From assembly GCF_900100535.1 (NCBI RefSeq), contig NZ_FNDG01000019.1, positions 1 to 64,000 of the forward strand: 64,000 bases of DNA, read 5' to 3'. This document shows positions 26,949-35,626 of the stretch, piece after piece (the first letter of the stretch is position 1; every line of letters begins with the position of its first letter). The notes under the pieces were generated by a model that saw only the letters and a program-made list of their open reading frames with translations, made no database searches and was not told the DNA's origin. Made by a program: the position numbers and the translations under genes. Origin of the DNA: Phytopseudomonas flavescens. GTDB lineage: Bacteria; Pseudomonadota; Gammaproteobacteria; Pseudomonadales; Pseudomonadaceae.

Positions 26949-28328
26949 TTACAGTGTACGTATACGCAACGAGCGGCCCTTGATCTTGCCTTCGCTGAGG
27001 CGTTTGAGCGCCTGCCTGGCGACATCTCGCTGCACGGCGACATAGGCCTGGAAGTCGAAGATGGCGATCTTGCCAACCTGGGCGCCAGGGATCCCGGCCT
27101 CGCCGGTGAGGGCGCCGAGGATGTCGCCGGGGCGCAGCTTGTCCTTGCGCCCTGCACCGATGCACAGGGTGATCATCGGCGGTTGCAGTGGCTCGCCGGC
27201 GCGGGCCTTGAGGCTGCCGAGCGGGTGCCAGGTCAGCGGGCTTTTCTGCAGGGCCTCGATGGCCTGGGCGCGATGGGCCTCTGGGGGGGCGACCAGGCTG
27301 ACGGCGATGCCTTTCTCGCCGGCGCGGCCGGTACGGCCGACACGGTGGATGTGGATCTCGGCATCACGTGCCAGTTCGACGTTGATCACCATGTCCAGGG
27401 CATCGATGTCCAGGCCGCGGGCGGCCACATCGGTAGCCACCAGCACCGACAGACTGCGGTTGGCGAACATCGCCAGCACCTGGTCGCGGTCGCGCTGCTC
27501 CAGGTCACCGTGCAGGGCCGCGGCGGAGATGCCTGCTGTGCGCAGGTGGTCGACCACCTCCTGGCACTGCTGCTTGGTGAAGCAAAAGGCCACGCTCGAT
27601 TGCGGGCGGAAACTGGCCAGAACATCGACCACGGCCTGCATGCGCTGCTCCGGGGCGATTTCGTAGAAGCGCTGTTCGATCTGGCTGTCGTCGTGCAAGG
27701 CCTCGGCCTTGACCTGTTGCGGGTTGCGCATGAAGGCCGCGGACAACTGCTTGATACCGGCCGGGTAGGTGGCCGAGAACAGCAGGGTCTGGCGGCGCTC
27801 CGGGGTCTGCCCGATGATCTCGGCGATGCTGTCGTAGAAGCCCATGTCGAGCATGCGGTCGGCTTCGTCGAGCACCAGGGTATTGAGGCCGTCCAGCTTC
27901 AGGGTGCCCTTGGCCAGGTGCTGCTGCACCCGGCCCGGGGTGCCGACGATGATCTGTGCGCCGTGCTCCAGCGATCCGATCTGCGGGCCGAAAGGTACGC
28001 CACCGCAGAGGGTGAGGATCTTGATGTTGTCTTCGCCCCGCGCCAGACGGCGCAGTTCCTTGGCGACCTGGTCGGCCAGCTCGCGGGTCGGGCACAGCAC
28101 CAGTGCCTGGCAGCCGAAGTAGCGTGGGTTGAGCGGCGCCAGCAGGCCGATGCCGAAGGCCGCGGTCTTGCCACTGCCGGTCTTGGCCTGGGCGATCAGA
28201 TCCAGGCCCTTGAGCATGACGGGCAGGCTCTGCGCCTGGATCGGCGTCATTTGCGCGTAACCGAGGGAGTCGAGGTTGGCCAGCATGGCGGGCGACAGGG
28301 CAAGCGAGGAAAAAGCGGTGGCGGTCAC
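26949..28328 (-). CDS. dbpA: ATP-dependent RNA helicase DbpA
   Basis: 459 residues: two RecA-like helicase domains with AKTGSGKT, DEAD, SAT and HRVGRTGRAG motifs, then the DbpA RNA-binding domain (about 385–459, LCIGAGRKDKLRPGDILGAL). That domain docks on hairpin 92 of 23S rRNA during 50S assembly. GTG at 28,328 gives the family length. The gene ends 20 bp before the two-receiver GGDEF gene, so they may share a transcript, though a functional link is not known. Confidence 0.95.
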   Translation of the reverse strand: MTATAFSSLALSPAMLANLDSLGYAQMTPIQAQSLPVMLKGLDLIAQAKTGSGKTAAFGIGLLAPLNPRYFGCQALVLCPTRELADQVAKELRRLARGEDNIKILTLCGGVPFGPQIGSLEHGAQIIVGTPGRVQQHLAKGTLKLDGLNTLVLDEADRMLDMGFYDSIAEIIGQTPERRQTLLFSATYPAGIKQLSAAFMRNPQQVKAEALHDDSQIEQRFYEIAPEQRMQAVVDVLASFRPQSSVAFCFTKQQCQEVVDHLRTAGISAAALHGDLEQRDRDQVLAMFANRSLSVLVATDVAARGLDIDALDMVINVELARDAEIHIHRVGRTGRAGEKGIAVSLVAPPEAHRAQAIEALQKSPLTWHPLGSLKARAGEPLQPPMITLCIGAGRKDKLRPGDILGALTGEAGIPGAQVGKIAIFDFQAYVAVQRDVARQALKRLSEGKIKGRSLRIRTL

Positions 28329-28468
28329 GGTTCGGGCCTGGCAGGAGCATTCGGTTAGGCCGGGCAGTGTAACAGGACGGCGGTGAACCGCTTGCAACGA
28401 TGAGCGACAAGCCCCCCGCTCGGGCGGCGCCTGGTTATCACTGCGCTCACCCGAGCCACTGTCGGGCC

Positions 28469-29896
28469 CTAGTCGTCCACCTCGACCTTGACGTGCCGGG
28501 CGCTGCGTCCGCTTTCGCGGGACAGCTGCAGAAAGATCGCCGCCGCCAGCATCGACAGCAGACCGACGCACAGGTAGGTGGCCTGGAAAGCGCCGAGCAC
28601 GCCATCGGCCGCGTCCTGGTTGTCCAGGCTGAAACCTCCGAGCAGAGCGGCGGCGGCAGCGATACCCATGCTCATCGACAGTTGCACCACTACCGATAGC
28701 AGGCCGTTGCCGCTGCTGGCGTCACTGTCGTGGAGATCGATCAGGGTCACGGTATTCATGGCGGTGAACTGCAGGGAGTTGATGGCACCGATCAGGCTCA
28801 ACTGGATGGCCAGTTGCACGTGGGAGGTCTGGCCGTCGACCAGGGCCATGCTGGCGATCAGCAGGCCGAGCAGCAGGGTGTTACTGGTCAGGATGCGACG
28901 GTAGCCAAGGCGATCGATCAGCGGTTTGGCCAGGGGTTTCATGGCCATGGCGGCCAGGGCCAGGGGGATCATGCTCATGCCGGCCTGGGCCGGCGAGTAA
29001 CCCAGTCCCAGTTGCAGCAGCAGCGGGGTGAGGAACGGCAGGGCACCACTGCCCAGGCGGGCGAAGATATTACCGAGAATGCCCACGGCAAAACTGCGGG
29101 TATGGAACAGGCTGGGCGGGAACAGGGCGTTGGCCGTGCGCCCGGCGCGCAACCAGTAGGCGGCCAGGCAGGCCAGGCCGCCCAGCAACAGCAGCATCAC
29201 CCGCACATGGGGCAGGTGCAGTTCGCCGAGGCCTTCGAGCGACAGGGTGATCAGCAGCATGGCGGCGCCGAAGAGCAGGAAGCCGGCGAGGTCGAAACGG
29301 CTGTGGCCGGGGCCGCGCAAGTCCGGCATGAAGCGCAACGCGGCCCAGCAGCCAAGGGCACCGACCGGCAGGTTGAGCAGGAAGATCCAGTGCCAGCTGG
29401 TGTACTCCACCAGCCAGCCGCCGAGGGTCGGGCCGATCAGCGGGCCGAGCAGGCCGGGCAGGGTGATGAAACTCATGATCCGCACCAGCTCGCTGCGCGG
29501 GTAGGCGCGCAGCACCACCAGGCGGCCCACGGGCATCATCAGCGCGCCACCGAGGCCCTGGATGATGCGCGCGAGCACCAGCATGTTCAGCGACTGCGAG
29601 ACCGCGCAGAGCAGCGAGCCGAGGCTGAACAGCAGGATGGCGCCGAAGAAGATGTGCCGCGTGCCGAAACGATCCGCCAGCCAGCCCGAGGCCGGGATCA
29701 GCAGGGCCACGGTGAGCATGTAGGCGATGACCACCGACTGCATGCGCAGGGGGTCTTCGGCCAGGTCGGCGGCCATGCTCGGCAGGGCGGTATTGAGGAT
29801 GGTGCCGTCCAGCGTCTGCATGAAGAAGGCGATGGCGACGATCCAGGGCAACAGGCGGGCGGTACGGGCGTCGAGTCGTGGGGGCGTAGTCTGCAT
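28469..29896 (-). CDS. DHA2-family multidrug exporter (MFS, MdtD-like)
   Basis: 475 residues with about 14 membrane helices. Landmarks are LDGTILNTALPSMA in TM1 (motif D1 of DHA2), GWLADRFGTRHIFFGA (motif A) and LGGALMMPVGRLVV (motif C region). It is probably a proton-driven exporter of hydrophobic compounds; substrate unknown. No TetR/MarR regulator is adjacent. Upstream of it lies the REP-like palindrome at 29,967. Confidence 0.9.
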   Translation of the reverse strand: MQTTPPRLDARTARLLPWIVAIAFFMQTLDGTILNTALPSMAADLAEDPLRMQSVVIAYMLTVALLIPASGWLADRFGTRHIFFGAILLFSLGSLLCAVSQSLNMLVLARIIQGLGGALMMPVGRLVVLRAYPRSELVRIMSFITLPGLLGPLIGPTLGGWLVEYTSWHWIFLLNLPVGALGCWAALRFMPDLRGPGHSRFDLAGFLLFGAAMLLITLSLEGLGELHLPHVRVMLLLLGGLACLAAYWLRAGRTANALFPPSLFHTRSFAVGILGNIFARLGSGALPFLTPLLLQLGLGYSPAQAGMSMIPLALAAMAMKPLAKPLIDRLGYRRILTSNTLLLGLLIASMALVDGQTSHVQLAIQLSLIGAINSLQFTAMNTVTLIDLHDSDASSGNGLLSVVVQLSMSMGIAAAAALLGGFSLDNQDAADGVLGAFQATYLCVGLLSMLAAAIFLQLSRESGRSARHVKVEVDD

Positions 29897-29966
29897 CGTG
29901 CGTCCTGCAACGGTCGGTGTGAGGAAGAGTGCGCATTATCGCCGCAGTTGCGTCTTCGACGTCTTT

Positions 29967-29986
29967 ATCGCGAATTTATTCGCGAT
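29967..29986. repeat. REP-like palindrome upstream of the RAYT gene
   Basis: Arms ATCGCGAAT / ATTCGCGAT around a TT centre: a perfect 9-bp inverted repeat. The core resembles the GCGAATxxATTCGCG type of Pseudomonas REP. It lies 40 bp before the transposase gene, in the MFS–RAYT divergent gap. Confidence 0.7.
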
Positions 29987-30026
29987 GATCTAGGGTTGAT
30001 AATTCGTCAAACAAGGAGGCAATGGA

Positions 30027-30491
30027 ATGCCTGAAGATCTTTATCCCCATGCCCGGAATTTGCGTATCGGGCGCTTTTCCGAGGTTGGGCGCAGTTATCT
30101 GATAACCCTGGTGACCTACCATCGTCGCCCGATCTTTCTGGATTTCACCACGTCACGTCTGCTGATCCGGCAGATGCGTCATTGCACCGCTGACGGGCTG
30201 GCCAGTTCGCTGGCCTGGGTGATCATGCCGGATCATCTGCATTGGCTGGTCACGCTGCAACATGGTGGCCTGGCGCGCCTGGTCAAGCGTCTGAAGGCGC
30301 GCAGCGCTCTGCTCATCAATCGGCATCACACCCTGCGAGGACGCGTTTGGCAGCCGGGGTATCACGATCGGGCAGTTAGCCGTGAAGACGATGCGCGCGC
30401 GATGGCGAGATACATCGTGGCCAATCCCCTCAGGGCTGGACTGGTGAAGCGGATCGCAGACTACCCGCATTGGGACGCCGCGTGGCTGTAG
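30027..30491 (+). CDS. REP-associated tyrosine transposase (RAYT)
   Basis: 154 residues of the IS200/IS605-related TnpA_REP family. The HUH metal site is His70 and His72 in MPDHLHW, the catalytic tyrosine is Tyr112 in PGYHDRAVS, and the C-terminus has ARYIVANPLRAGLV, typical of the group. A strong AAGGAGG site lies at 30,013–30,019. RAYTs are single-copy, domesticated transposases thought to spread REP sequences. REP palindromes flank it on both sides (29,967–29,986 and 30,529–30,577). The gene looks intact. Confidence 0.95.
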   Translation: MPEDLYPHARNLRIGRFSEVGRSYLITLVTYHRRPIFLDFTTSRLLIRQMRHCTADGLASSLAWVIMPDHLHWLVTLQHGGLARLVKRLKARSALLINRHHTLRGRVWQPGYHDRAVSREDDARAMARYIVANPLRAGLVKRIADYPHWDAAWL

Positions 30492-30525
30492 GTCGTACGA
30501 TAGCACCGGTTTTTACCAGTCCTGC

Positions 30526-30578
30526 AAGAGCGGATTCATCCGCGAAATTTCTGCGATGCCATCGCGGATGCATCCGCT
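30526..30578. repeat. Inverted pair of REP elements (BIME) downstream of RAYT
   Basis: REP 1, forward, has AGCGGATTCATCCGCG at about 30,528–30,543. REP 2 has GCGGATGCATCCGC at 30,564–30,577 (a perfect palindrome), and its conserved side arm CGTACGAGCGGAT reads on the other strand. The two are head-to-head, about 20 bp apart, the classic BIME layout. They also lie past the betA stop codon, so they may protect or end the betA mRNA. Confidence 0.85.
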
Positions 30579-30674
30579 CGTACGTGGGCCCAGTCGCGGC
30601 GTGAGGGATCATGCAGCCAATCAATTCGCTTGCGTGTCGTTCTGAAACCAGGCGAATCCATTTGACTGCAACGC

Positions 30675-32384
30675 TTACCCGGCCGAGCGCATCTGCTCGA
30701 TGCCGCGTGCCGGTACGCCGCGCACCGGCGCGCCATTGGCCACGTAGTAGGGGGCCGTGCTGCGTGGCAGTGCCTCGTGGCCGCGAATGCGGTCGGCGAT
30801 CTTCTCGGCGATCATGATGGTGGTGGCGTTGAGGTTGCCGGTGATGATCTCCGGCATGATCGACGCGTCCACCACGCGCAACCCCTGTACGCCATGCACG
30901 CGGCCCTGACCATCGACAACCGCCATGGGGTCTTCGCCCATCCTGCACGAGCAGGACGGATGGAAGGCCGTTTCCGCGTGTTCGCGGATGAAGGCATCCA
31001 GCTCGGCATCGCTCTGCACCTGGGCACCGGGGCTCAGTTCACGGCCGCGGTACGCATCGAGGGCCGGCTGGTTGATGATTTCCCGGGTCAGGCGAATGCC
31101 GTCGCGGAACTCCTGCCAATCCTGCTCATGGGACATGTAGTTGAACAGGATGCTGGGGTGTTGGCGCGGATCCTTCGACTTCAACTGCACGCGACCACGG
31201 CTTGGCGAGCGCATCGAGCCCACATGGGCCTGGAAGCCGTGCTCTTTCACTGCATTGCTGCCGTTGTAATTGATCGCCACCGGCAGGAAGTGGTACTGCA
31301 GGTTCGGCCACTCGAACGCTTCCCGCGAGCGGATGAAACCGCCGGCCTCGAACTGGTTGCTGGCACCGATGCCATCGCCGGCCAGCAGCCATTTTGCGCC
31401 GATCCCGGGCTGGTTGAGCATCTTCAGGGCCGGGTACAACGACACCGGCTGGGTGCAGGCGTACTGCACGTACACCTCCAGGTGATCCTGCAGGTTGGCG
31501 CCCACGCCCGGTAGTTCGTGTACCACCTCGATGTCCAGGCTGCGCAGCAACTCGCCGGGGCCGACGCCGGAGCGTTGCAGGATCTGCGGCGAGGCGATCG
31601 CGCCTGCGCACAGCATTACCTCGCGGCGCGCCGTGGCGATGATCGGCGTATTGCCGTTGCCCTGCAGGTAGGCAACGCCATTGGCGCGCTTGCCGTCGAA
31701 CAGGATGCGGTCGGTGGTCGCGTGGGTGACGATGGTCAGGTTGTCGCGCTCGCGGGCCTGGTCCAGGTAACCCCGGGCCGTGCTGGCCCGGCGGCCCTCC
31801 GGCGTCACCGTGCGATCCATCGGGCCGAAGCCTTCCTGCTGGTAACCGTTGAGGTCATCGGTACGCGGGTAGCCGGCTTGCACACCGGCCTCGACCAGGG
31901 CGTGGAACAGCTCGTTGTTGCCGGCCTTGGGTGTGGTGACGCTGACCGGCCCGCTGTCGCCGTGATAATCGTTGGCACCGCTGTCACGGGTTTCCGCCTT
32001 GCGGAAATACGGCAGGCAGTCCAGATAGCTCCAGTCTTCGAGACCGGGCTGCTTGGCCCAGTTGTCGAAATCCATGGCGTTGCCGCGGATGTAGCACATG
32101 CCGTTGATCAGCGACGAACCGCCCAGGCCCTTGCCACGCCCGCATTCCATACGACGGTTGTCCATGTACGGCTCGGGGTCGGTTTCGTAGGCCCAGTTGT
32201 AGCGCCGGCCCTGCAGCGGAAAGGCCAGGGCGGCAGGCATCTGGGTACGGAAGTCGAGACGATAATCCGGACCGCCGGCTTCCAGCAGCAGGACGCTGAC
32301 GCTGGCGTCTTCGCTCAGCCGGGTCGCCAGCACGTTGCCGGCCGAGCCGGCTCCGATGATGATGTAATCGAATTCTTGGGACAT
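30675..32384 (-). CDS. betA: Choline dehydrogenase BetA
   Basis: 569-residue GMC-family flavoenzyme that oxidises choline to betaine aldehyde at the membrane. The FAD site IIIGAGSAGNVLATRL is at the N-terminus, GMC signatures are ECGRGKGLGGSSLING and GAIASPQILQRSGVGP, and the C-terminus carries the active-site His in the FHPSCSCRMG region. ATG at 32,384 follows a purine-rich site. It is the last gene of the betI–betB–betA group. Ends near the REP pair. Confidence 0.97.
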   Translation of the reverse strand: MSQEFDYIIIGAGSAGNVLATRLSEDASVSVLLLEAGGPDYRLDFRTQMPAALAFPLQGRRYNWAYETDPEPYMDNRRMECGRGKGLGGSSLINGMCYIRGNAMDFDNWAKQPGLEDWSYLDCLPYFRKAETRDSGANDYHGDSGPVSVTTPKAGNNELFHALVEAGVQAGYPRTDDLNGYQQEGFGPMDRTVTPEGRRASTARGYLDQARERDNLTIVTHATTDRILFDGKRANGVAYLQGNGNTPIIATARREVMLCAGAIASPQILQRSGVGPGELLRSLDIEVVHELPGVGANLQDHLEVYVQYACTQPVSLYPALKMLNQPGIGAKWLLAGDGIGASNQFEAGGFIRSREAFEWPNLQYHFLPVAINYNGSNAVKEHGFQAHVGSMRSPSRGRVQLKSKDPRQHPSILFNYMSHEQDWQEFRDGIRLTREIINQPALDAYRGRELSPGAQVQSDAELDAFIREHAETAFHPSCSCRMGEDPMAVVDGQGRVHGVQGLRVVDASIMPEIITGNLNATTIMIAEKIADRIRGHEALPRSTAPYYVANGAPVRGVPARGIEQMRSAG

Positions 32385-32503
32385 GGTGGCCTCCTGGTAG
32401 GTGGCTGAGCCTTGGGCCAAGCGGATCGCAGGCCCGTGTCCGGCTCATGCAACAGGTTTGCAGCGCTGCCGGGACGCCGGTTGGCGCCGCCTGGCAAACG
32501 CAG

Positions 32504-33976
32504 TCAGAACACCGAGGCGTAATCGCCCAGCTCGACCTGCACGGATTTGATTCGGGTGTAATGGGCCAGGGTGGTCAGGCCGTTCTCGCGGCCGACGCCG
32601 GATTGCTTGTAGCCGCCCACCGGCATTTCTGCGGCGGATTCGCCCCAGGTGTTGATCCAGCAGATGCCCGCTTCCAGCTGGTGGATGACCCGGTGCGCGC
32701 GATTCAGGTCGCGGGTGACGATGCCGGCGGCCAGGCCGTAGTCGGTGTCGTTGGCGCGGCGGATGACTTCCTCTTCGCTGTCGTAGACGAGGATGCTCAT
32801 CACCGGGCCGAAGATTTCCTCGCGCACGATGGTCATGTCGTCACGGCAATCGGTGAACACGGTCGGTGCCACGTAGGCACCATTGGCATATTCACCCGTG
32901 GTCACCCGCTCGCCGCCGATCAGCAGACGGGCACCTTGCTGGCGGCCCGACTCGATGTAGCCGAGCACGCGCTCCATGTGGGCGAAGCTGACCAGCGGGC
33001 CGAAGTTGGTGCTGTCATCCTGCGGGCTGCCGAGACGAATGCGCTTGACCCGTTCCAGCACCTTGCTCTCGAAACGTGCCTGCAGCGCGCGCGGTACGAA
33101 CACCCGGGTACCGTTGGTGCACACCTGGCCGGAACTGTAGAAGTTGGCCATCAGCGCAATGTCGGCGGCACGGTCCAGATCCGCGTCTTCGAAAATGATC
33201 AGTGGCGACTTGCCGCCCAGCTCCATGGTCACTTCCTTGAGCGAGGAGCTGGAGGCACTGGCCATGACCTTTTTGCCGGTGACCGTACCGCCGGTGAAGG
33301 AAATCTTCTCGATCCGCGGATGCTCGGTGAGCCACTGGCCCACTTCACTGCCGCTGCCGGTCAGCACGTTGAACACGCCATCGGGGAGGCCCGCCTCGCT
33401 GTAGATTTCGGCCAGCTTGAGGGTGGTCAGCGAAGTGACTTCGCTGGGCTTGAAGATCATCGCGTTGCCAGCGGCGAGGGCTGGAGCGGATTTCCACAGG
33501 GCGATCTGGATCGGGTAGTTCCAGGCACCGATACCGGCGACCACGCCCAGGGGTTCACGGCGGGTGTAGACGAAGCTGGTGTCGCGCAGCGGGATCTGCT
33601 CGCCTTCGATGGCCGGGATCAGGCCCGCGTAGTACTCGAGCACATCGGCGCCGGTGACGATATCCACGAAGCGGGTCTCGCTCAGCGGTTTGCCGGTGTC
33701 GAGGGTTTCCAGCTCGGCCAGCGCATCGTTGCGCTCGCGCAGGATATCCACCGCGCGGCGCAGGATGCGTGAACGCTGCATGGCGGTCATCGCGGCCCAG
33801 ACTTTCTGGCCCTGCTCGGCGCTGACCACGGCGCGTTCGACATCGTCCTGGCTGGCGCGCTGGATAGTCGCCAGCACCTCGCCGTTGGCGGGGTTGATGC
33901 TTTGCAAGGTAGCGCCGCTGCTTGAGTCGACGTACTGGCCACCTATGTAGAGCTTCTGGTCTGCGAATCGAGCCAT
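32504..33976 (-). CDS. betB: Betaine aldehyde dehydrogenase BetB
   Basis: 490 residues, the same length as the P. aeruginosa enzyme. Aldehyde dehydrogenase motifs: MELGGKSPLII (catalytic Glu) and SSGQVCTNGTRVFV (catalytic Cys), and a C-terminal ESAAEMPVGGYKQSGVGREN. It oxidises betaine aldehyde to glycine betaine with NAD(P)+. The start ATG at 33,976 has a GGAGAAC ribosome site 6–12 nt upstream. 119 bp precede betA, and the operator at 34,088–34,115 lies upstream. Confidence 0.97.
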   Translation of the reverse strand: MARFADQKLYIGGQYVDSSSGATLQSINPANGEVLATIQRASQDDVERAVVSAEQGQKVWAAMTAMQRSRILRRAVDILRERNDALAELETLDTGKPLSETRFVDIVTGADVLEYYAGLIPAIEGEQIPLRDTSFVYTRREPLGVVAGIGAWNYPIQIALWKSAPALAAGNAMIFKPSEVTSLTTLKLAEIYSEAGLPDGVFNVLTGSGSEVGQWLTEHPRIEKISFTGGTVTGKKVMASASSSSLKEVTMELGGKSPLIIFEDADLDRAADIALMANFYSSGQVCTNGTRVFVPRALQARFESKVLERVKRIRLGSPQDDSTNFGPLVSFAHMERVLGYIESGRQQGARLLIGGERVTTGEYANGAYVAPTVFTDCRDDMTIVREEIFGPVMSILVYDSEEEVIRRANDTDYGLAAGIVTRDLNRAHRVIHQLEAGICWINTWGESAAEMPVGGYKQSGVGRENGLTTLAHYTRIKSVQVELGDYASVF

Positions 33977-34087
33977 GGGGGCGTTCTCCTGATCGGGCCA
34001 GGCACGGTGCATGGCCTGGCGGATGGATCGGCGTGATCGAGGTGAAAAGACATGTCCGCCGATTTGGTTAAAAAACAGCCTACTTTA

Positions 34088-34115
34088 TTTTTATTGATCG
34101 TTCAATCAATAAAAA
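34088..34115. promoter_or_regulatory. BetI-type operator in front of betB
   Basis: Perfect inverted repeat with 11-bp arms TTTTTATTGAT and ATCAATAAAAA around a 6-bp centre, 112 bp upstream of betB. The core TTGAT…ATCAA with A/T flanks is what BetI, a choline-responsive TetR repressor, binds in related bacteria. It sits in the 295-bp gap between betI and betB, so betBA likely have their own choline-inducible promoter. Nothing else definite is seen in that gap. Confidence 0.85.
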
Positions 34116-34271
34116 TCCGGGGCGAGGAGGCGTAAGCCAGATCCGACCAGTCGGTGCTTTTTCAGGAGGAATCATTCGGTGCGTCGCCGACGCGCAGGAA
34201 GCAGCATGTGCCGCTATCGAGCGCCTTGGTAGGAGTCGGCTTGCCTGCCAGGCAGGTGGTTGTTGGGGCGA

Positions 34272-34874
34272 TCAGGCAGGCGTGGTGTCGGCCTTGGCCA
34301 GTTGCAGGTCGAGGTAGTCATAGGCGATCTGCGCCGCCTGGCGGGTATCGAAGTTTTCTCCGGACAGCGCGCCGCGCAGCCACAGACCGTCGATCAGTGC
34401 GGCCATGCCCCGGGCGGCAGCGCGTGCCTGTGGCTGTGGCAGGGCGCGGCGGAACTGCCCGCACAGGTTGGAATACAGGCGCTGGTCGTTGACCCGTTGC
34501 AGGCGGCGCAGCGAGGGGTGATGCATGCTGCTGGCCCAGAACGCCAGCCAGGTTTTCATCGCCGGCCCGCTGACCTGCGTCTCGTCGAAGTTGCCGTCGA
34601 TGATCGCGCGCAGGCGAGCCTGCGGGGTGTCCTCGCGCAGCAGTCGGTAGCGCGCGTGGACGGCTTCGCTGAGCGCCTGCATGAGGTGGCGCATGGTCGC
34701 TTCGAGCAAGCCGTTCTTGTCGCGGAAATAATGGCTGATGATGCCGTTCGAGACGCCGGCGAGGCGGGCGATATAGGCGATGCTGGCATCGCTCATGCCC
34801 ACCTGGTCGACCGCTTCGAGGGTCGCTGCGATCAGTTGCGAACGGCGGATCGGCTGCATTCCGACCTTGGGCAT
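34272..34874 (-). CDS. betI: Choline-responsive repressor BetI
   Basis: 200-residue TetR-family repressor. The N-terminal helix-turn-helix IARLAGVSNGIISHYFRDKN is typical of BetI, as is the LAFWASSMHHPSLRRLQRVN segment of the ligand domain. It represses the glycine-betaine synthesis genes unless choline is present. It is upstream of betB on the same strand, but separated by 295 bp with a probable operator between. No choline transporter gene lies next to it. Confidence 0.96.
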   Translation of the reverse strand: MPKVGMQPIRRSQLIAATLEAVDQVGMSDASIAYIARLAGVSNGIISHYFRDKNGLLEATMRHLMQALSEAVHARYRLLREDTPQARLRAIIDGNFDETQVSGPAMKTWLAFWASSMHHPSLRRLQRVNDQRLYSNLCGQFRRALPQPQARAAARGMAALIDGLWLRGALSGENFDTRQAAQIAYDYLDLQLAKADTTPA

Positions 34875-34933
34875 CGTGTTCTCCGCTGGGGGCTGTGGCG
34901 GCAGTCTACCAGAGGCGTCCCCGCGCCGGCCGT

Positions 34934-35626
34934 TCAGCCATCCTGTTCCACCAGGCGGTAGCCGACCCCGGCTTCAGTGGCGATCAGCCGCGGCGCGGCC
35001 GGGTCGTCGCCGAGTTTCTGCCGCAGGTGGGCGATGACGATGCGCAGGTAATGACTGTGCGCGACATGGCTCGGCCCCCAGATATCGCGAAGCAGCTGTT
35101 GCTGGGTGACGACCATGCCAGGGTGCCGGGCGAGCGTCTCCAGCACCGCGTACTCCTTGCGCGTCAGGCCGACGTCCTGGTCGTCCAGGGTGACCCGGCG
35201 AAAGGCGAAGTCGACCCGCAGCGGACCACTGACCAATGCTGCCGATGGCCTTTCGGCCGAGGGACGATTGCGCAGCAGGGCGCGCACACGGGCAAGAAAC
35301 TCCTGCACGCCGAAGGGTTTGCTGACGTAGTCGTTGGCGCCCTGGTCGAGCGCCATGACCTTGTCCTTTTCCCCGGCGCGGACCGAAAGCACCAGCACTG
35401 GCACGCTCGACCACTCGCGCAGTCGAGCCAGCACCTGCTGGCCGTCCAGATCGGGCAGGCCGAGGTCGAGCACCACCAGGTCCGGTTGCTCCAGCGCCGC
35501 CAGGCGCAGGGCCGCTTCGCCGCTGTCGGCTTCGATGACCCGGTAGTTCTGCGCCTGCAGGCCGATGCGCAAGAACTTGCGGATCGCCGCCTCGTCGTCG
35601 ACCAGCAGGATGCTCGCTTCACTCAT
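34934..35626 (-). CDS. kdpE: KdpE-type response regulator (OmpR/PhoB family)
   Basis: 230 residues: receiver domain with acidic pair Asp10/Asp11, phospho-acceptor Asp54 (LVVLDLGLPD) and Lys in the YVSKPF loop; then an OmpR-type winged helix (EYAVLETLARHPGMVVTQQ, YLRIVIAHLRQKLGDDP). It is closest to KdpE. It overlaps the kinase gene by 8 bp. Notably no kdpFABC is present; the nearest K+ gene is kup, divergent on the other side of the kinase. Regulation of kup is inferred. Confidence 0.88.
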   Translation of the reverse strand: MSEASILLVDDEAAIRKFLRIGLQAQNYRVIEADSGEAALRLAALEQPDLVVLDLGLPDLDGQQVLARLREWSSVPVLVLSVRAGEKDKVMALDQGANDYVSKPFGVQEFLARVRALLRNRPSAERPSAALVSGPLRVDFAFRRVTLDDQDVGLTRKEYAVLETLARHPGMVVTQQQLLRDIWGPSHVAHSHYLRIVIAHLRQKLGDDPAAPRLIATEAGVGYRLVEQDG

